This document shows, piece by piece, positions 47,454 to 56,279 of a stretch of DNA of 64,000 bases (positions within the stretch are counted from its first letter, which is position 1; each line of letters begins with the position of its first letter). The position numbers and the translations under genes are program-made. Under the pieces are notes generated by a model, which saw only the letters and a program-made list of their open reading frames with translations, was not told where the DNA came from and ran no database searches. Source of the stretch: Pseudomonas mediterranea CFBP 5447 (GTDB lineage Bacteria; Pseudomonadota; Gammaproteobacteria; Pseudomonadales; Pseudomonadaceae); NCBI RefSeq assembly GCF_000774145.1, contig NZ_KN322982.1:124001-188000 (forward strand). The letters run 5' to 3'.

Positions 47454-48647
47454 ATGACGCTTTCCCAACACGTCGCGGTGATCACCAGCGATGAACAAGC
47501 CCTGGTCATCGCCAGCGACCTGGCCGATGAATTCAAACGCGACAGCGCCCTGCGCGACCGCGAACGTCGCCTGCCGCACCCGGAGCTGGAGGCATTCTCA
47601 CGTTCCGGCTTGTGGGGCATCAGCGTGCCCAAGGCCTATGGCGGCGCGGGCGTTTCCAACGTCACCCTGGCCAAAGTCATTGCGTTGACCGCCGAGGCCG
47701 ACGGATCTCTCGGGCAGATTCCGCAAAATCATTTCTATGCCGTGGAAGTGCTGCGGGTCAACGCCAGTGAGGCGCAGAAACAGCGTTTGTACGCCGAGGT
47801 GCTGGCCGGCCAGCGGTTCGGCAACGCCCTGGCGGAACTGGGCACCCAAACCGCCCACCACCGCACCACTCGACTGCGCCGCGACGGCGACGGCTATCGC
47901 ATCGACGGTCGCAAGTTCTACGCCACCGGTGCGCTCTATGCCCAGCGCATCCCCACTGCCGTGGTGGATGAAAACGGCGTGCAGCAACTGGCATTCGTGT
48001 CGCGCGACAGCCAGGGCCTGACGGTCATCGATGACTGGAGCGGTTTCGGCCAGCGCACCACCGGCAGCGGTTCGGTGGTGTTCGAAGACGTGTATGTTGC
48101 CGCCGCAGACGTCGTGCCATTCCAGAGCGCCTTCGAGCGGCCGACGCCGGTAGGGCCACTGGCGCAGATTCTTCATGCCGCCATCGACACCGGCATCGCC
48201 CGCGCCGCCTATGAAGATGCCCTGCAGTTTGTCCGCAGCAAAACCCGACCATGGATCGACGCCACCAGCGACGTCGCCACCGACGATCCACACACGCTCA
48301 AGAGTTTTGGCCAACTGAGCAGCCGCCTGCATGCCGCCGAAGCGCTGCTGGAAAGGGCCGGAGAATTTCTCGACCGGGCCCAGGCCGACACCAACGCCGA
48401 AACGGTCGCCGCCGCATCGATTGCCGTGGCCGAAGCTCGCGCCATCAGCAGCGAAATTTCCCTGGCCACCAGCAGCACACTGTTCGAGCTGGCCGGCAGC
48501 CAGGCAACCCTGGCCGAGCATGGCCTGGACCGCCATTGGCGCAATGCCCGGGTGCACACGCTGCATGACCCGGTGCGCTGGAAATACCACGCGGTGGGCA
48601 ACTTCTATCTCAACGATGAGAAGCCGCCGCTGCGGGGGACCATCTGA
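47454..48647 (+). CDS. sfnB: SfnB-family sulfur acquisition oxidoreductase (copy 2)
   Basis: A 397-residue paralogue of the preceding gene, sharing SLGQIPQNHFYAVEVL, IDGRKFYATGALYAQ, IDDWSGFGQRTTGSGSVVF and RHWRNARVHTLHDPVRWKYH. The ATG at 47454 follows CTGGAGCAG. The two proteins could be separate monooxygenases with different substrates or a hetero-oligomer (inference). Its TGA overlaps the next ATG (TGATG). Confidence 0.85.
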   Translation: MTLSQHVAVITSDEQALVIASDLADEFKRDSALRDRERRLPHPELEAFSRSGLWGISVPKAYGGAGVSNVTLAKVIALTAEADGSLGQIPQNHFYAVEVLRVNASEAQKQRLYAEVLAGQRFGNALAELGTQTAHHRTTRLRRDGDGYRIDGRKFYATGALYAQRIPTAVVDENGVQQLAFVSRDSQGLTVIDDWSGFGQRTTGSGSVVFEDVYVAAADVVPFQSAFERPTPVGPLAQILHAAIDTGIARAAYEDALQFVRSKTRPWIDATSDVATDDPHTLKSFGQLSSRLHAAEALLERAGEFLDRAQADTNAETVAAASIAVAEARAISSEISLATSSTLFELAGSQATLAEHGLDRHWRNARVHTLHDPVRWKYHAVGNFYLNDEKPPLRGTI

Positions 48648-50005
48648 TGGCGCTCGGCAAGAAAAAGATCCTGCTCAACGCGTTCAACATGAACTGCATC
48701 GGGCACATCAATCACGGACTATGGACGCATCCCCAGGACACTTCTACCCAATACAACACCCTCGAATACTGGACCGGGCTGGCACAGCTGCTGGAACGCG
48801 GGCTGTTCGACGGGTTGTTCATCGCCGATATCGTCGGGGTCTACGACGTGTACCAGCAGTCGGTAGACGTCACGCTGAAAGAGTCGATTCAGTTGCCGGT
48901 CAACGACCCGTTGTTGCTGGTCAGCGCGATGGCCGCCGTCACGAAGAACCTGGGCTTCGGCCTCACCGTCAACCTGACCTACGAGCCGCCGTACTTGTTC
49001 GCCCGTCGCATGAGCACCCTCGACCATCTGAGCCGTGGCCGGGTCGGCTGGAACATCGTCACCGGCTACCTGGACAGCGCTGCCAAGGCGATGGGCCTGA
49101 CTGCGCAGGTCGAGCATGACCGCCGCTACGACCAGGCCGACGAATACCTGCAAGTGCTCTACAAATTGTGGGAAGGCAGTTGGGAAAACGATGCGGTACT
49201 CAACGATCGCCAGCAGCGGATCTACGCCCGACCGGAAAAAGTCCATAAGGTCCGACACCAGGGCGAGTTCTATCAGGTCGAGGGTTACCACCTCTGCGAA
49301 CCTTCACCCCAGCGCACACCGGTGCTGTTCCAGGCCGGCAGCTCGGAGCGCGGCCTGCAGTTCGCCGGGCGTCACGCCGAGTGCGTGTTCATCAGCGGAC
49401 AGAACAAGGCGGCGACCAGAAGCCAGGTGGACAAGGTGCGCGCCAGCGCTGTCCAGGGCGGACGCAAGCCCGAGGACATCAAGGTGTTCATGGGCCTGAA
49501 CGTGATCGTCGGCGAGACCGAGGAAACCGCCTGGGCCAAGCACGCCGAGTACCTGAGCTACGCCAGCGCCGAGGCCGGGGTCGCACATTTCTCGGCGTCG
49601 ACGGGCATCGATTTTTCCGAATACGCCCTCGACGAGCCGATCCAGTACGTGAAGAACAATGCCATCCAGTCCGCCACGCGGATTCTGCAGAACAACGACT
49701 GGACCCGACGCAGGCTGCTGGAACAACACGCCTTGGGCGGCCGCTACATCACGCTGGTCGGTTCGGCCGAACAGGTGGCCGACGAGTTGGAGTCGTGGAT
49801 TGCCGAAACCGGTCTCGACGGTTTCAACCTGACCCGCATCGTCACGCCGCAAAGCTATGTGGACTTCATCGACTTGGTGATCCCCGAGCTGCAGCGACGT
49901 GGGTCGTACAAGACTGCATATGACCACGGCACCCTGCGGGAAAAGCTGTTTCGGGCAGAGGCCCATTTACCCGAGCGACACACCGGTTCGCACTACCGAC
50001 ACTGA
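48647..50005 (+). CDS. LLM-class FMNH2-dependent monooxygenase (NtaA/DmoA type)
   Basis: A 452-residue luciferase-like monooxygenase of the NtaA/SnaA/DszA family. Hallmarks: NAFNMNCIGHINHGLW, SRGRVGWNIVTGYLDSAAKAMG, PVLFQAGSSERGLQFAGRHA and VGSAEQVADELESWI. Relatives include dimethyl-sulfide monooxygenase DmoA and DszA, which cleave C-S bonds using FMNH2. No flavin reductase gene lies in the run, so reduced flavin must come from elsewhere. Translationally coupled to the second SfnB-like gene. Confidence 0.88.
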   Translation: MALGKKKILLNAFNMNCIGHINHGLWTHPQDTSTQYNTLEYWTGLAQLLERGLFDGLFIADIVGVYDVYQQSVDVTLKESIQLPVNDPLLLVSAMAAVTKNLGFGLTVNLTYEPPYLFARRMSTLDHLSRGRVGWNIVTGYLDSAAKAMGLTAQVEHDRRYDQADEYLQVLYKLWEGSWENDAVLNDRQQRIYARPEKVHKVRHQGEFYQVEGYHLCEPSPQRTPVLFQAGSSERGLQFAGRHAECVFISGQNKAATRSQVDKVRASAVQGGRKPEDIKVFMGLNVIVGETEETAWAKHAEYLSYASAEAGVAHFSASTGIDFSEYALDEPIQYVKNNAIQSATRILQNNDWTRRRLLEQHALGGRYITLVGSAEQVADELESWIAETGLDGFNLTRIVTPQSYVDFIDLVIPELQRRGSYKTAYDHGTLREKLFRAEAHLPERHTGSHYRH

Positions 50006-50032
50006 CTTGTTAACCAGAGGCAGGCTGAGCCC

Positions 50033-50140
50033 TGTGGCGAGGGAGCTTGCTCCCGCTCGCCTGCGACGCAGGCTCCCAAGCAGTTTCAATGAACATTTGG
50101 GTCCGCTTCGCGGCCCAGCGGGAGCAAGCTCCCTCGCCAC
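50033..50140. repeat. REPIN, family A
   Basis: TGTGGCGAGGGAGCTTGCTC with its inverted copy (final A changed, ...GCCACG) bounding 108 bases. It divides the monooxygenase genes from the transporter genes of the organosulfur run. Confidence 0.88.
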
Positions 50141-50180
50141 GAAGACATCGATTTTTTATCAAAATGACTGGAAAAACTTT

Positions 50181-50990
50181 ATGACCAAGCACTCCCTTTC
50201 CTTGCCAGTCAAAGCACTGGCCCTGACCCTCAGCCTGTTCAGCCCGGCACTGTTCGCCGCCGACGCACCGCTGAAAATCGGCACCACCGCCGCCTTCGCC
50301 ATTCCTCTGGAAGCCGCCGTGGCCGAGGCAGACAAGCAAGGCCTGAAGGTCGAGCTGGTGGAGTTCAGCGACTGGATCGCACCGAACGTCAGCCTCGCCT
50401 CCGGCGATATCGACGTGAACTATTTCCAGCACATCCCGTTCCTGGAAAACGCCAAAGCCGCCGCCGGATTCGACCTGGTGCCGTTCGCACCGGGAATCAT
50501 CAACAACGTCGGTCTCTATTCGAAGAAATACAAAAGCTTCGACGATCTGCCCGAGGGCTCGAGCGTCGCCATCGCTAACGATCCGATCAACAGCGGGCGC
50601 GGCTTGCAGCTGCTGGCCAAGGCCGGGTTGATCACCCTCAAGCCGGGAGTGGGCTACAAGGCCACCGAGGACGACATCGTCGCCAACCCGAAGAAGCTGC
50701 GGATCTTGCAGGTCGAAGCCGTGCAACTGGTGCGCGCCTATGAAGACGCCGATCTGGTGCAAGGCTATCCCGCCTACATCCGCCTGGCGAACACCTTCGA
50801 CGCCACCTCCGCGTTGCTGTTCGACGGCCTCGACCACAAGGAGTACGTCATCCAGTTCGTGATCCAGCCCAAGAACCGGAACGACCCGCGGCTGATCAAG
50901 TTCGTCGACATCTACCAGCATTCGCCTGTGGTGCGATCGGCCCTGGACAAGGCTCACGGCAAGCTCTACCAGGCCGGTTGGGAGGGCTGA
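50181..50990 (+). CDS. MetQ-like ABC transporter substrate-binding protein
   Basis: A 269-residue NlpA/MetQ-family binding protein with a cleavable signal peptide (about residues 1-25, ending FAADAP) and no lipobox, unlike E. coli MetQ. Core segments: [40 protein letters not shown]. The position behind C-S-cleaving flavoenzymes suggests a sulfur compound other than, or as well as, methionine (inference). Confidence 0.85.
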   Translation: MTKHSLSLPVKALALTLSLFSPALFAADAPLKIGTTAAFAIPLEAAVAEADKQGLKVELVEFSDWIAPNVSLASGDIDVNYFQHIPFLENAKAAAGFDLVPFAPGIINNVGLYSKKYKSFDDLPEGSSVAIANDPINSGRGLQLLAKAGLITLKPGVGYKATEDDIVANPKKLRILQVEAVQLVRAYEDADLVQGYPAYIRLANTFDATSALLFDGLDHKEYVIQFVIQPKNRNDPRLIKFVDIYQHSPVVRSALDKAHGKLYQAGWEG

Positions 50991-50992
50991 CC

Positions 50993-52111
50993 ATGAGCGT
51001 CGCCAATGCTCGTCCCAGCCTGGAAACACCTTGGCCCCTCAGCGCCGAGCACACCGAGCTGCATCCGGAGCTCAACCGCGCCCACGTGCGCTTCATCGGC
51101 GTGAGCAAAACCTACGGCGGCGCTCGGGTGGCGGCGTTGCAAGGCATCGATCTGGCGATCCAGCACGGCGAAGTGTTCGGCATCATTGGCCGCAGTGGAG
51201 CCGGCAAATCATCGTTGATCCGTACCATCAACCGTCTGGAACAACCCACCCGCGGACGGGTGCTGATCGACCAGGTCGACATCGGCGGGCTCGATGAAGA
51301 TCGCCTGGTGGAACTGCGCCGACGTATCGGCATGATCTTCCAGCATTTCAACCTGATGTCGGCCAAGACCGTGTGGCAAAACGTCGAGTTGCCGCTGAAG
51401 GTCGCCGGCGTACCGAAGGAACAGCGCCAGCGCAAAGTTCGCGAACTGCTGGAACTGGTCGGCCTGCAAGACAAGCACATGGCTTACCCGGCACAGCTCT
51501 CGGGCGGCCAGAAGCAGCGCGTCGGCATCGCCCGGGCGCTGGTGCACGACCCACAGATCTTGCTGTGCGACGAGGCCACCTCGGCCCTGGACCCGGAAAC
51601 CACCCAATCGATTCTCGGCCTGCTGCGCCAGATCAATCAGCGGCTGGGCCTGACCATCGTGTTGATCACCCATGAAATGGCGGTGATCCGTGAAGTCTGC
51701 GACCGCGTGGTAGTGCTCGAACAAGGGCGGATCGCCGAGCAGGGGCCGGTCTGGGAGGTGTTCGGCAACCCTCGGCATGAGGTCAGCCGGACATTGCTGG
51801 CGCCGTTGCAACAGGCCTTGCCGGAGGAATTGCAACGTCGTTTGCAGGCACAACCGCCATCGGCAGACGCAGCTGCGGTGCTGCGCTTGCAGTTCACCGG
51901 CACAGGACGGGAGGAAGCGGATCTGGCGGAGCTATTCAGTGCCCTGGGCGGGCGGGTGCGGCTGCTGCATGGGGGCATCGAAAGAATTCAGGGGCACGGG
52001 CTCGGCCAGTTGCTGCTGGCAGTCAGCGGCTCGTCCTGGGGCGTCGAGGAACTGCGGCAACGCGCGGGCAATTGGGCACAACAGGTGGAGGTGCTGGGCT
52101 ATGTGGTTTGA
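50993..52111 (+). CDS. MetN-like ABC transporter ATP-binding protein
   Basis: A 372-residue ABC ATPase. Walker [10 protein letters not shown] is at residues 66-74 because there is a 30-residue N-terminal extension relative to MetN. Signature [15 protein letters not shown], Walker [16 protein letters not shown]-loop ITHEM. The C-terminus from about residue 290 is a NIL/ACT-like domain, the methionine-sensing inhibitory domain in MetN. GGGAGGG precedes the ATG. Its 3' end overlaps the permease gene by 11 bases. Confidence 0.88.
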   Translation: MSVANARPSLETPWPLSAEHTELHPELNRAHVRFIGVSKTYGGARVAALQGIDLAIQHGEVFGIIGRSGAGKSSLIRTINRLEQPTRGRVLIDQVDIGGLDEDRLVELRRRIGMIFQHFNLMSAKTVWQNVELPLKVAGVPKEQRQRKVRELLELVGLQDKHMAYPAQLSGGQKQRVGIARALVHDPQILLCDEATSALDPETTQSILGLLRQINQRLGLTIVLITHEMAVIREVCDRVVVLEQGRIAEQGPVWEVFGNPRHEVSRTLLAPLQQALPEELQRRLQAQPPSADAAAVLRLQFTGTGREEADLAELFSALGGRVRLLHGGIERIQGHGLGQLLLAVSGSSWGVEELRQRAGNWAQQVEVLGYVV

Positions 52112-52745
52112 TCGGTTGTTGCAGGGTTTCATCGACACGCTGCTGATGGTGGGCGTGTCGTCGCTGATCGCGTTACCAACCGGCATCGCTCTGGCGGTGA
52201 TTCTGGTCACCAGCGGCAAGGGCGGGATCTACGAAGCGCCCACGTTGAACCGCGCCCTAGGCGCGTTCGTGAACCTATTCCGTTCGATACCCTTCCTGAT
52301 CCTGATGGTGGCGCTGATCCCGTTCACGCGGCTGATCGTCGGCACGACCTACGGCGTGTGGGCCGCCGTGGTGCCCTTGACCATCGCTGCCACACCCTTC
52401 TTCGCCCGCATCGCCGAAGTCAGCCTGCGGGAGGTCGACCACGGCTTGATCGAAGCCGCCCAGGCCATGGGCTGCCGACGCTGGCATATCGTCTGGCACG
52501 TGCTGTTGCCAGAAGCCCTGCCGGGCATCGTCGGCGGTTTTACCATCACGCTGGTGACCATGATCAATTCCTCGGCCATGGCCGGTGCCATCGGTGCCGG
52601 CGGCCTGGGGGACATCGCGTATCGTTATGGTTACCAGCGCTTCGACAGCCAGATCATGCTCACCGTGATCGTCTTGCTGGTGGCACTGGTGGCACTGATT
52701 CAAGTGGGCGGTGACCGCTTGGCGCGAGGGTTGAACAGGCGTTGA
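52101..52745 (+). CDS. MetI-like ABC transporter permease
   Basis: A 214-residue permease with five hydrophobic segments; the EAA loop is seen as [27 protein letters not shown] and [24 protein letters not shown] is the MetI hallmark. The ATG at 52101 ([10 protein letters not shown]) lies inside the end of the ATPase gene. Completes the transporter. Confidence 0.88.
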   Translation: MWFDRLLQGFIDTLLMVGVSSLIALPTGIALAVILVTSGKGGIYEAPTLNRALGAFVNLFRSIPFLILMVALIPFTRLIVGTTYGVWAAVVPLTIAATPFFARIAEVSLREVDHGLIEAAQAMGCRRWHIVWHVLLPEALPGIVGGFTITLVTMINSSAMAGAIGAGGLGDIAYRYGYQRFDSQIMLTVIVLLVALVALIQVGGDRLARGLNRR

Positions 52746-52802
52746 GTCGATGGGCGTGACGATGGGGTATAGTCGGCTTTCGCTCCTCACTCAAGCCTCG
52801 CC

Positions 52803-53432
52803 ATGAAACACTCCCCCGACGACCTCCACGCCATTACCACCACGACCCTGGGCCATTACAACTCGGTCGCCGAGAGCTTTCGCGAAGGCACTCGCGATCA
52901 CGACGTCAGCCAGAACATCGACGCGCTGTTGCGGCATATCCAAGGCCCGGCCCCCCTTCACATTCTCGATTTCGGCTGCGGCCCGGGGCGGGATCTGCAG
53001 ACATTTACCCGCATGGGGCACGTTGCGGTGGGCCTCGACGGCTCGCAGGAATTCGCCCGAATGGCACGCCAGGACAGCGGCTGCGAAGTGTGGCAGCAGG
53101 ATTTCCTGCAACTGGACCTGCCAAGCGAACGCTTCGACGGGATCTTCGCCAACGCCGTGCTGTTTCATGTCCCCGTCCAGGAACTGCCCAGGGTGCTCGA
53201 GCAGCTGCATGCCACCCTCAAACCCGGCGGCGTGCTGTTCAGCTCCAACCCCCGGGGCGAGAACCAGGAAGGCTGGAATGGCCAGCGCTTCGGCGCCTAC
53301 CACGACCTCGAGGCCTGGCGCACGCTGCTCATCGCAGCCGGCTTTGAGGAGCTGGAGCACTACTACCGGCCAACGGGGTTGCCCCGGGAGCAGCAGCCCT
53401 GGTTGGCGAGTGTCTGGCGCAAGATTGTCTAA
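52803..53432 (+). CDS. Class I SAM-dependent methyltransferase
   Basis: A 209-residue methyltransferase with motif I ILDFGCGPGRD, acidic motif II GLDGSQEF and LDLPSERFDGIFANAVLFHV. Substrate unknown. Fifty-seven bases after the transporter operon; a TATAGT at 52768-52773 suggests its own promoter, so it may not belong to the sulfur run. Confidence 0.85.
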   Translation: MKHSPDDLHAITTTTLGHYNSVAESFREGTRDHDVSQNIDALLRHIQGPAPLHILDFGCGPGRDLQTFTRMGHVAVGLDGSQEFARMARQDSGCEVWQQDFLQLDLPSERFDGIFANAVLFHVPVQELPRVLEQLHATLKPGGVLFSSNPRGENQEGWNGQRFGAYHDLEAWRTLLIAAGFEELEHYYRPTGLPREQQPWLASVWRKIV

Positions 53433-53445
53433 CCCTTGAGCACCT

Positions 53446-53511
53446 CATCGCGAGCAGGCTCGCTCCCACAGGTGATGGAGTTTCCATGTGGGAGCGAGCC
53501 TGCTCGCGATG
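53446..53511. repeat. REP pair in outward orientation, family B
   Basis: Here the order is reversed relative to a normal REPIN: CATCGCGAGCAGGCTCGCTC first, then GAGCGAGCCTGCTCGCGATG, with TGTGGG ends pointing inward. Located between two convergent genes. Confidence 0.88.
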
Positions 53512-53517
53512 ACGGCA

Positions 53518-54096
53518 TTACTGCCCAACCGACTGCTGCTTACCCAACCACTTCTGCGTCAACTGCTCCAGCCTCCCATCATCCTTGATACGCGCCAGGG
53601 CGTTGTCCACGCTGGCCTTGAACGCCGGGTTGCCCTTCTGGAACGGAATCACCAGGCTCGGTGCCGGGCCGCTCTTTTCTTCCGGCTGGAAAGACTGCGC
53701 CATCATCAGCGGGCGCGGTGTGTCCTCCTTGCTCGCCAGCAGTTGCGCATCCGGACGGCTGTAAGCCGCACTGGTGTCGAAACGTTCCGCCAGTTCCGGG
53801 GTCATTGCTATGTGGTTGATGGCGACGTCGTACTTGCCGCTTTCCACGCCGCTCAGCAGATCCGCGGCATCGGTAACCACAAAGTCGGCGCGCACATCGA
53901 GTTCATTGGCCAGCATCTGGCCCAGTTCCACTTCGAAGCCGGTGAGCTTGCCGTCCTCCTTGAAGTTGAAGGGAGCGGCATTGGCTTCGAGGGCGATGCG
54001 CAGTTCGCCACGGTCGTTGATGTCGTCGATCAGCTCGGCATGGGCCAGGGGGCTCAGAAGAGGTAGCAGGCAGATCAGGCCAGGCAGGAAACGCAT
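53518..54096 (-). CDS. Shortened amino-acid-type periplasmic binding protein
   Basis: A 192-residue protein with a signal peptide (residues 1-20, ending AHA). Lobe 1 is intact (GELRIALEANAAPFNFKEDG, KLTGFEVELGQMLANEL, YDVAINHIAMTPELAERFD), but only about 25 residues link the crossover strand (YSRPDAQLLASK) to the C-terminal helix (GNPAFKASVDNALARIKDDG). About 60 residues of lobe 2 normally present (total about 250-280) are missing. There is no stop or frameshift. No permease or ATPase is adjacent. Confidence 0.75.
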   Translation of the reverse strand: MRFLPGLICLLPLLSPLAHAELIDDINDRGELRIALEANAAPFNFKEDGKLTGFEVELGQMLANELDVRADFVVTDAADLLSGVESGKYDVAINHIAMTPELAERFDTSAAYSRPDAQLLASKEDTPRPLMMAQSFQPEEKSGPAPSLVIPFQKGNPAFKASVDNALARIKDDGRLEQLTQKWLGKQQSVGQ

Positions 54097-54229
54097 GGTC
54101 ACTCCTTTGTATGGGTACAAGCGACGCTCGTTTCAGGCTCGCTTTGCTATGGTTGTTGCAGGCTTCGACAACGATTGGTCATGAAGTTGTCACGACCAAT
54201 AGGATTTCATGGAAAAACTGGAGAGAAAA

Positions 54230-54652
54230 ATGAAAAGCTTTATGTCACGTGCAGTTTTGACAGGCCTGTTGCTGGGCACTTCGATGCTGGCGGCAGCAAC
54301 GCCTGCGCCTGAAGACGCAAAAGTGTTTATCGTGTCCCCAGCCGATGGCGACACCGTCTCCCAGGAATTCAAGGTCAGGTTCGGCGTCGAGGGTATTGCG
54401 CTGGCGCCGGCGGGTAATACGACAAAGAACACCGGGCACCACCATCTGCTGATCGACGTCGACAAACTGCCTGCCGCAGGCGCACCGATTCCAACCGACG
54501 CCAACCACATGCACTTCGGCAAGGCGCAAACCGAAGCCACCATCAAACTGGCCCCGGGCACGCACACCTTGCAACTGGAACTGGGCGACAGCGGGCATAT
54601 GCCGTTCGATCCGCCGATCGTTTCCAAAAAAATCACGGTAAACGTGAAGTAA
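54230..54652 (+). CDS. DUF4399 periplasmic protein
   Basis: A 140-residue protein with a signal peptide (to about residue 24, LAAATPAPE) and a DUF4399 domain: FIVSPADGDTVSQEFKVRFG, a His cluster (TGHHHLLID), ANHMHFGKAQTEATIKLAPG and a HTLQLELGDSGHMPF ending. The spaced histidines suggest metal binding, untested. GGAGAGAAAA precedes the ATG. Confidence 0.85.
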   Translation: MKSFMSRAVLTGLLLGTSMLAAATPAPEDAKVFIVSPADGDTVSQEFKVRFGVEGIALAPAGNTTKNTGHHHLLIDVDKLPAAGAPIPTDANHMHFGKAQTEATIKLAPGTHTLQLELGDSGHMPFDPPIVSKKITVNVK

Positions 54653-54665
54653 CCACACTAACCTT

Positions 54666-54754
54666 TGTGGGAGCGAGCCTGCTCGCGAAAGCGTCGGATC
54701 AGCGACATCTCCGCATACTGATGCACCACCTTCGCGAGCAGGCTCGCTCCCACA
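54666..54754. repeat. REPIN, family B
   Basis: TGTGGGAGCGAGCCTGCTCG and its inverted copy bound 89 bases directly behind the DUF4399 gene. Confidence 0.9.
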
Positions 54755-54777
54755 GGTTGCGCGGTGTATCAGGCCAT

Positions 54778-54815
54778 AAAAAAACGGGAGCCCTCTTGGA
54801 CTCCCGTTTTTTATT
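54778..54815. terminator. Bidirectional terminator between DUF4399 gene and serA
   Basis: AAAACGGGAG (54781-54790) pairs with CTCCCGTTTT (54801-54810); A-run at left and T-run at right give U-tracts for both directions. Ends serA (minus) and the DUF4399 transcript (plus). Confidence 0.92.
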
Positions 54816-54848
54816 GCAAGTCCAACCTCGACTTGCCACCCAGTCTTT

Positions 54849-56078
54849 TTAGAACAACACGCGGGACCGGATGGTGCCCTTGATGTGCTGCAACTTCTCT
54901 TGCGCCAGGTCCGAGTACTCGGCATCGACGTCGATCACGACGTAGCCGACTTTGTCGTTGGTCTGCAGGAACTGACCGGAAATGTTGATGCCGTTTTCCG
55001 CGAAGACCTTGTTGATCTCGCTCATCACACCCGGGATGTTTTCGTGGATGTGCAGCAGGCGGTGCTTGCCAGGGTGCGCCGGCAGGGCCACTTCCGGGAA
55101 GTTCACGGACGATACCGAGGTACCGTTGTCGCTGTACTTGACCAGCTTTTCCGCCACTTCCAGGCCGATGTTGGCCTGGGCTTCAGCGGTGGAACCGCCG
55201 ATGTGCGGGGTCAGGATCACGTTGTCCAGGCCACGCAGCGGGCTTTCGAAGATATCGTCGTTGGAGCGCGGCTCCACCGGGAACACGTCGATGGCAGCGC
55301 CGATCAGGTGCTTGTCCTTGATCGCGTCGGCCAGAGCATCGAGCTTGACCACCGTACCGCGGGCGGCGTTGATCAGGATCCCGCCCTTCTTGATGGCGCG
55401 GATTTCCTTCTCGCCGATCATCCACTGGGTCGCCGCGGTTTCCGGCACGTGCAGGGTCACGATGTCGGACATGCCCAACAACTCATGCAGATCGTTGACC
55501 TGGGTGGCGTTGCCCAGTGGCAGCTTGGTCACGGTGTCGTAGAAGAACACCTGCATGCCCAGGCCTTCGGCCAGGACCGACAACTGGGTGCCGATCGAGC
55601 CATAACCGACGATACCCAGCTTCTTGCCGCGGATTTCGAAGGAGTTGGCCGCGCTCTTGATCCAACCGCCACGGTGGCAGGAAGCGTTTTTCTCGGGAAT
55701 GCCGCGCAGCAGCAGGATCGCTTCGGCCAGCACCAGCTCGGCAACGGAACGGGTGTTGGAATACGGTGCGTTGAACACCGCGATACCGCGCTCGCGAGCC
55801 GCGTCGAGGTCAACCTGGTTGGTGCCGATGCAGAAGCAGCCGACCGCCACCAGTTTCTTGGCGTGGTCGAAGATCTCTTCGGTCAATTGGGTGCGGGAGC
55901 GAATGCCGATGAAATGAGCATCGGCGATCTTTTCCTTGAGCTGGGCTTCCGGCAGAGAACTGGTGATGTACTCGATACTGGTATAGCCCGCCGACTTGAG
56001 GACGTCGACAGCCGATTGGTGGACGCCTTCGAGGAGAAGGAACCTGATCTTGCTCTTATCGAGTGAAGTCTTGCTCAT
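54849..56078 (-). CDS. serA: D-3-phosphoglycerate dehydrogenase
   Basis: First step of serine synthesis; SerA of this type also makes D-2-hydroxyglutarate from 2-oxoglutarate. A 409-residue NAD enzyme with GYGSIG at residues 158-163 and catalytic His in LTPHIGGST. A C-terminal ACT domain starts near 338 (HRLLHIHENIPGVMSEINKV), the serine-binding feedback site. The start is at MSKTSLDKSKIRF. Divergent from the FAD dehydrogenase across 201 bases. Confidence 0.96.
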   Translation of the reverse strand: MSKTSLDKSKIRFLLLEGVHQSAVDVLKSAGYTSIEYITSSLPEAQLKEKIADAHFIGIRSRTQLTEEIFDHAKKLVAVGCFCIGTNQVDLDAARERGIAVFNAPYSNTRSVAELVLAEAILLLRGIPEKNASCHRGGWIKSAANSFEIRGKKLGIVGYGSIGTQLSVLAEGLGMQVFFYDTVTKLPLGNATQVNDLHELLGMSDIVTLHVPETAATQWMIGEKEIRAIKKGGILINAARGTVVKLDALADAIKDKHLIGAAIDVFPVEPRSNDDIFESPLRGLDNVILTPHIGGSTAEAQANIGLEVAEKLVKYSDNGTSVSSVNFPEVALPAHPGKHRLLHIHENIPGVMSEINKVFAENGINISGQFLQTNDKVGYVVIDVDAEYSDLAQEKLQHIKGTIRSRVLF

Positions 56079-56279
56079 CTGCTTAAACCTGTGTCCCGGA
56101 AAAAATGGCAGGGAATCGGACAGCGCATGCTGGCCCGATCGGCGTGATGGCCGTCGCCGCAGAACGACCTTCGGCACTGTCCTGCGGGGGCGGTATGCTA
56201 GCATATGCGACCTGCAAACACTCATTCTGCGACATGAAGCGTTCTCAGGGTGACCATGAATTGTTCGAGAGTTTTGCCG

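Noticed and set aside
51777..52100. N-terminal extension of the MetI-like permease into the ATPase gene
   Set aside because: The extended part translates a conserved ATPase region out of frame; the permease homology begins at [10 protein letters not shown] (52101).
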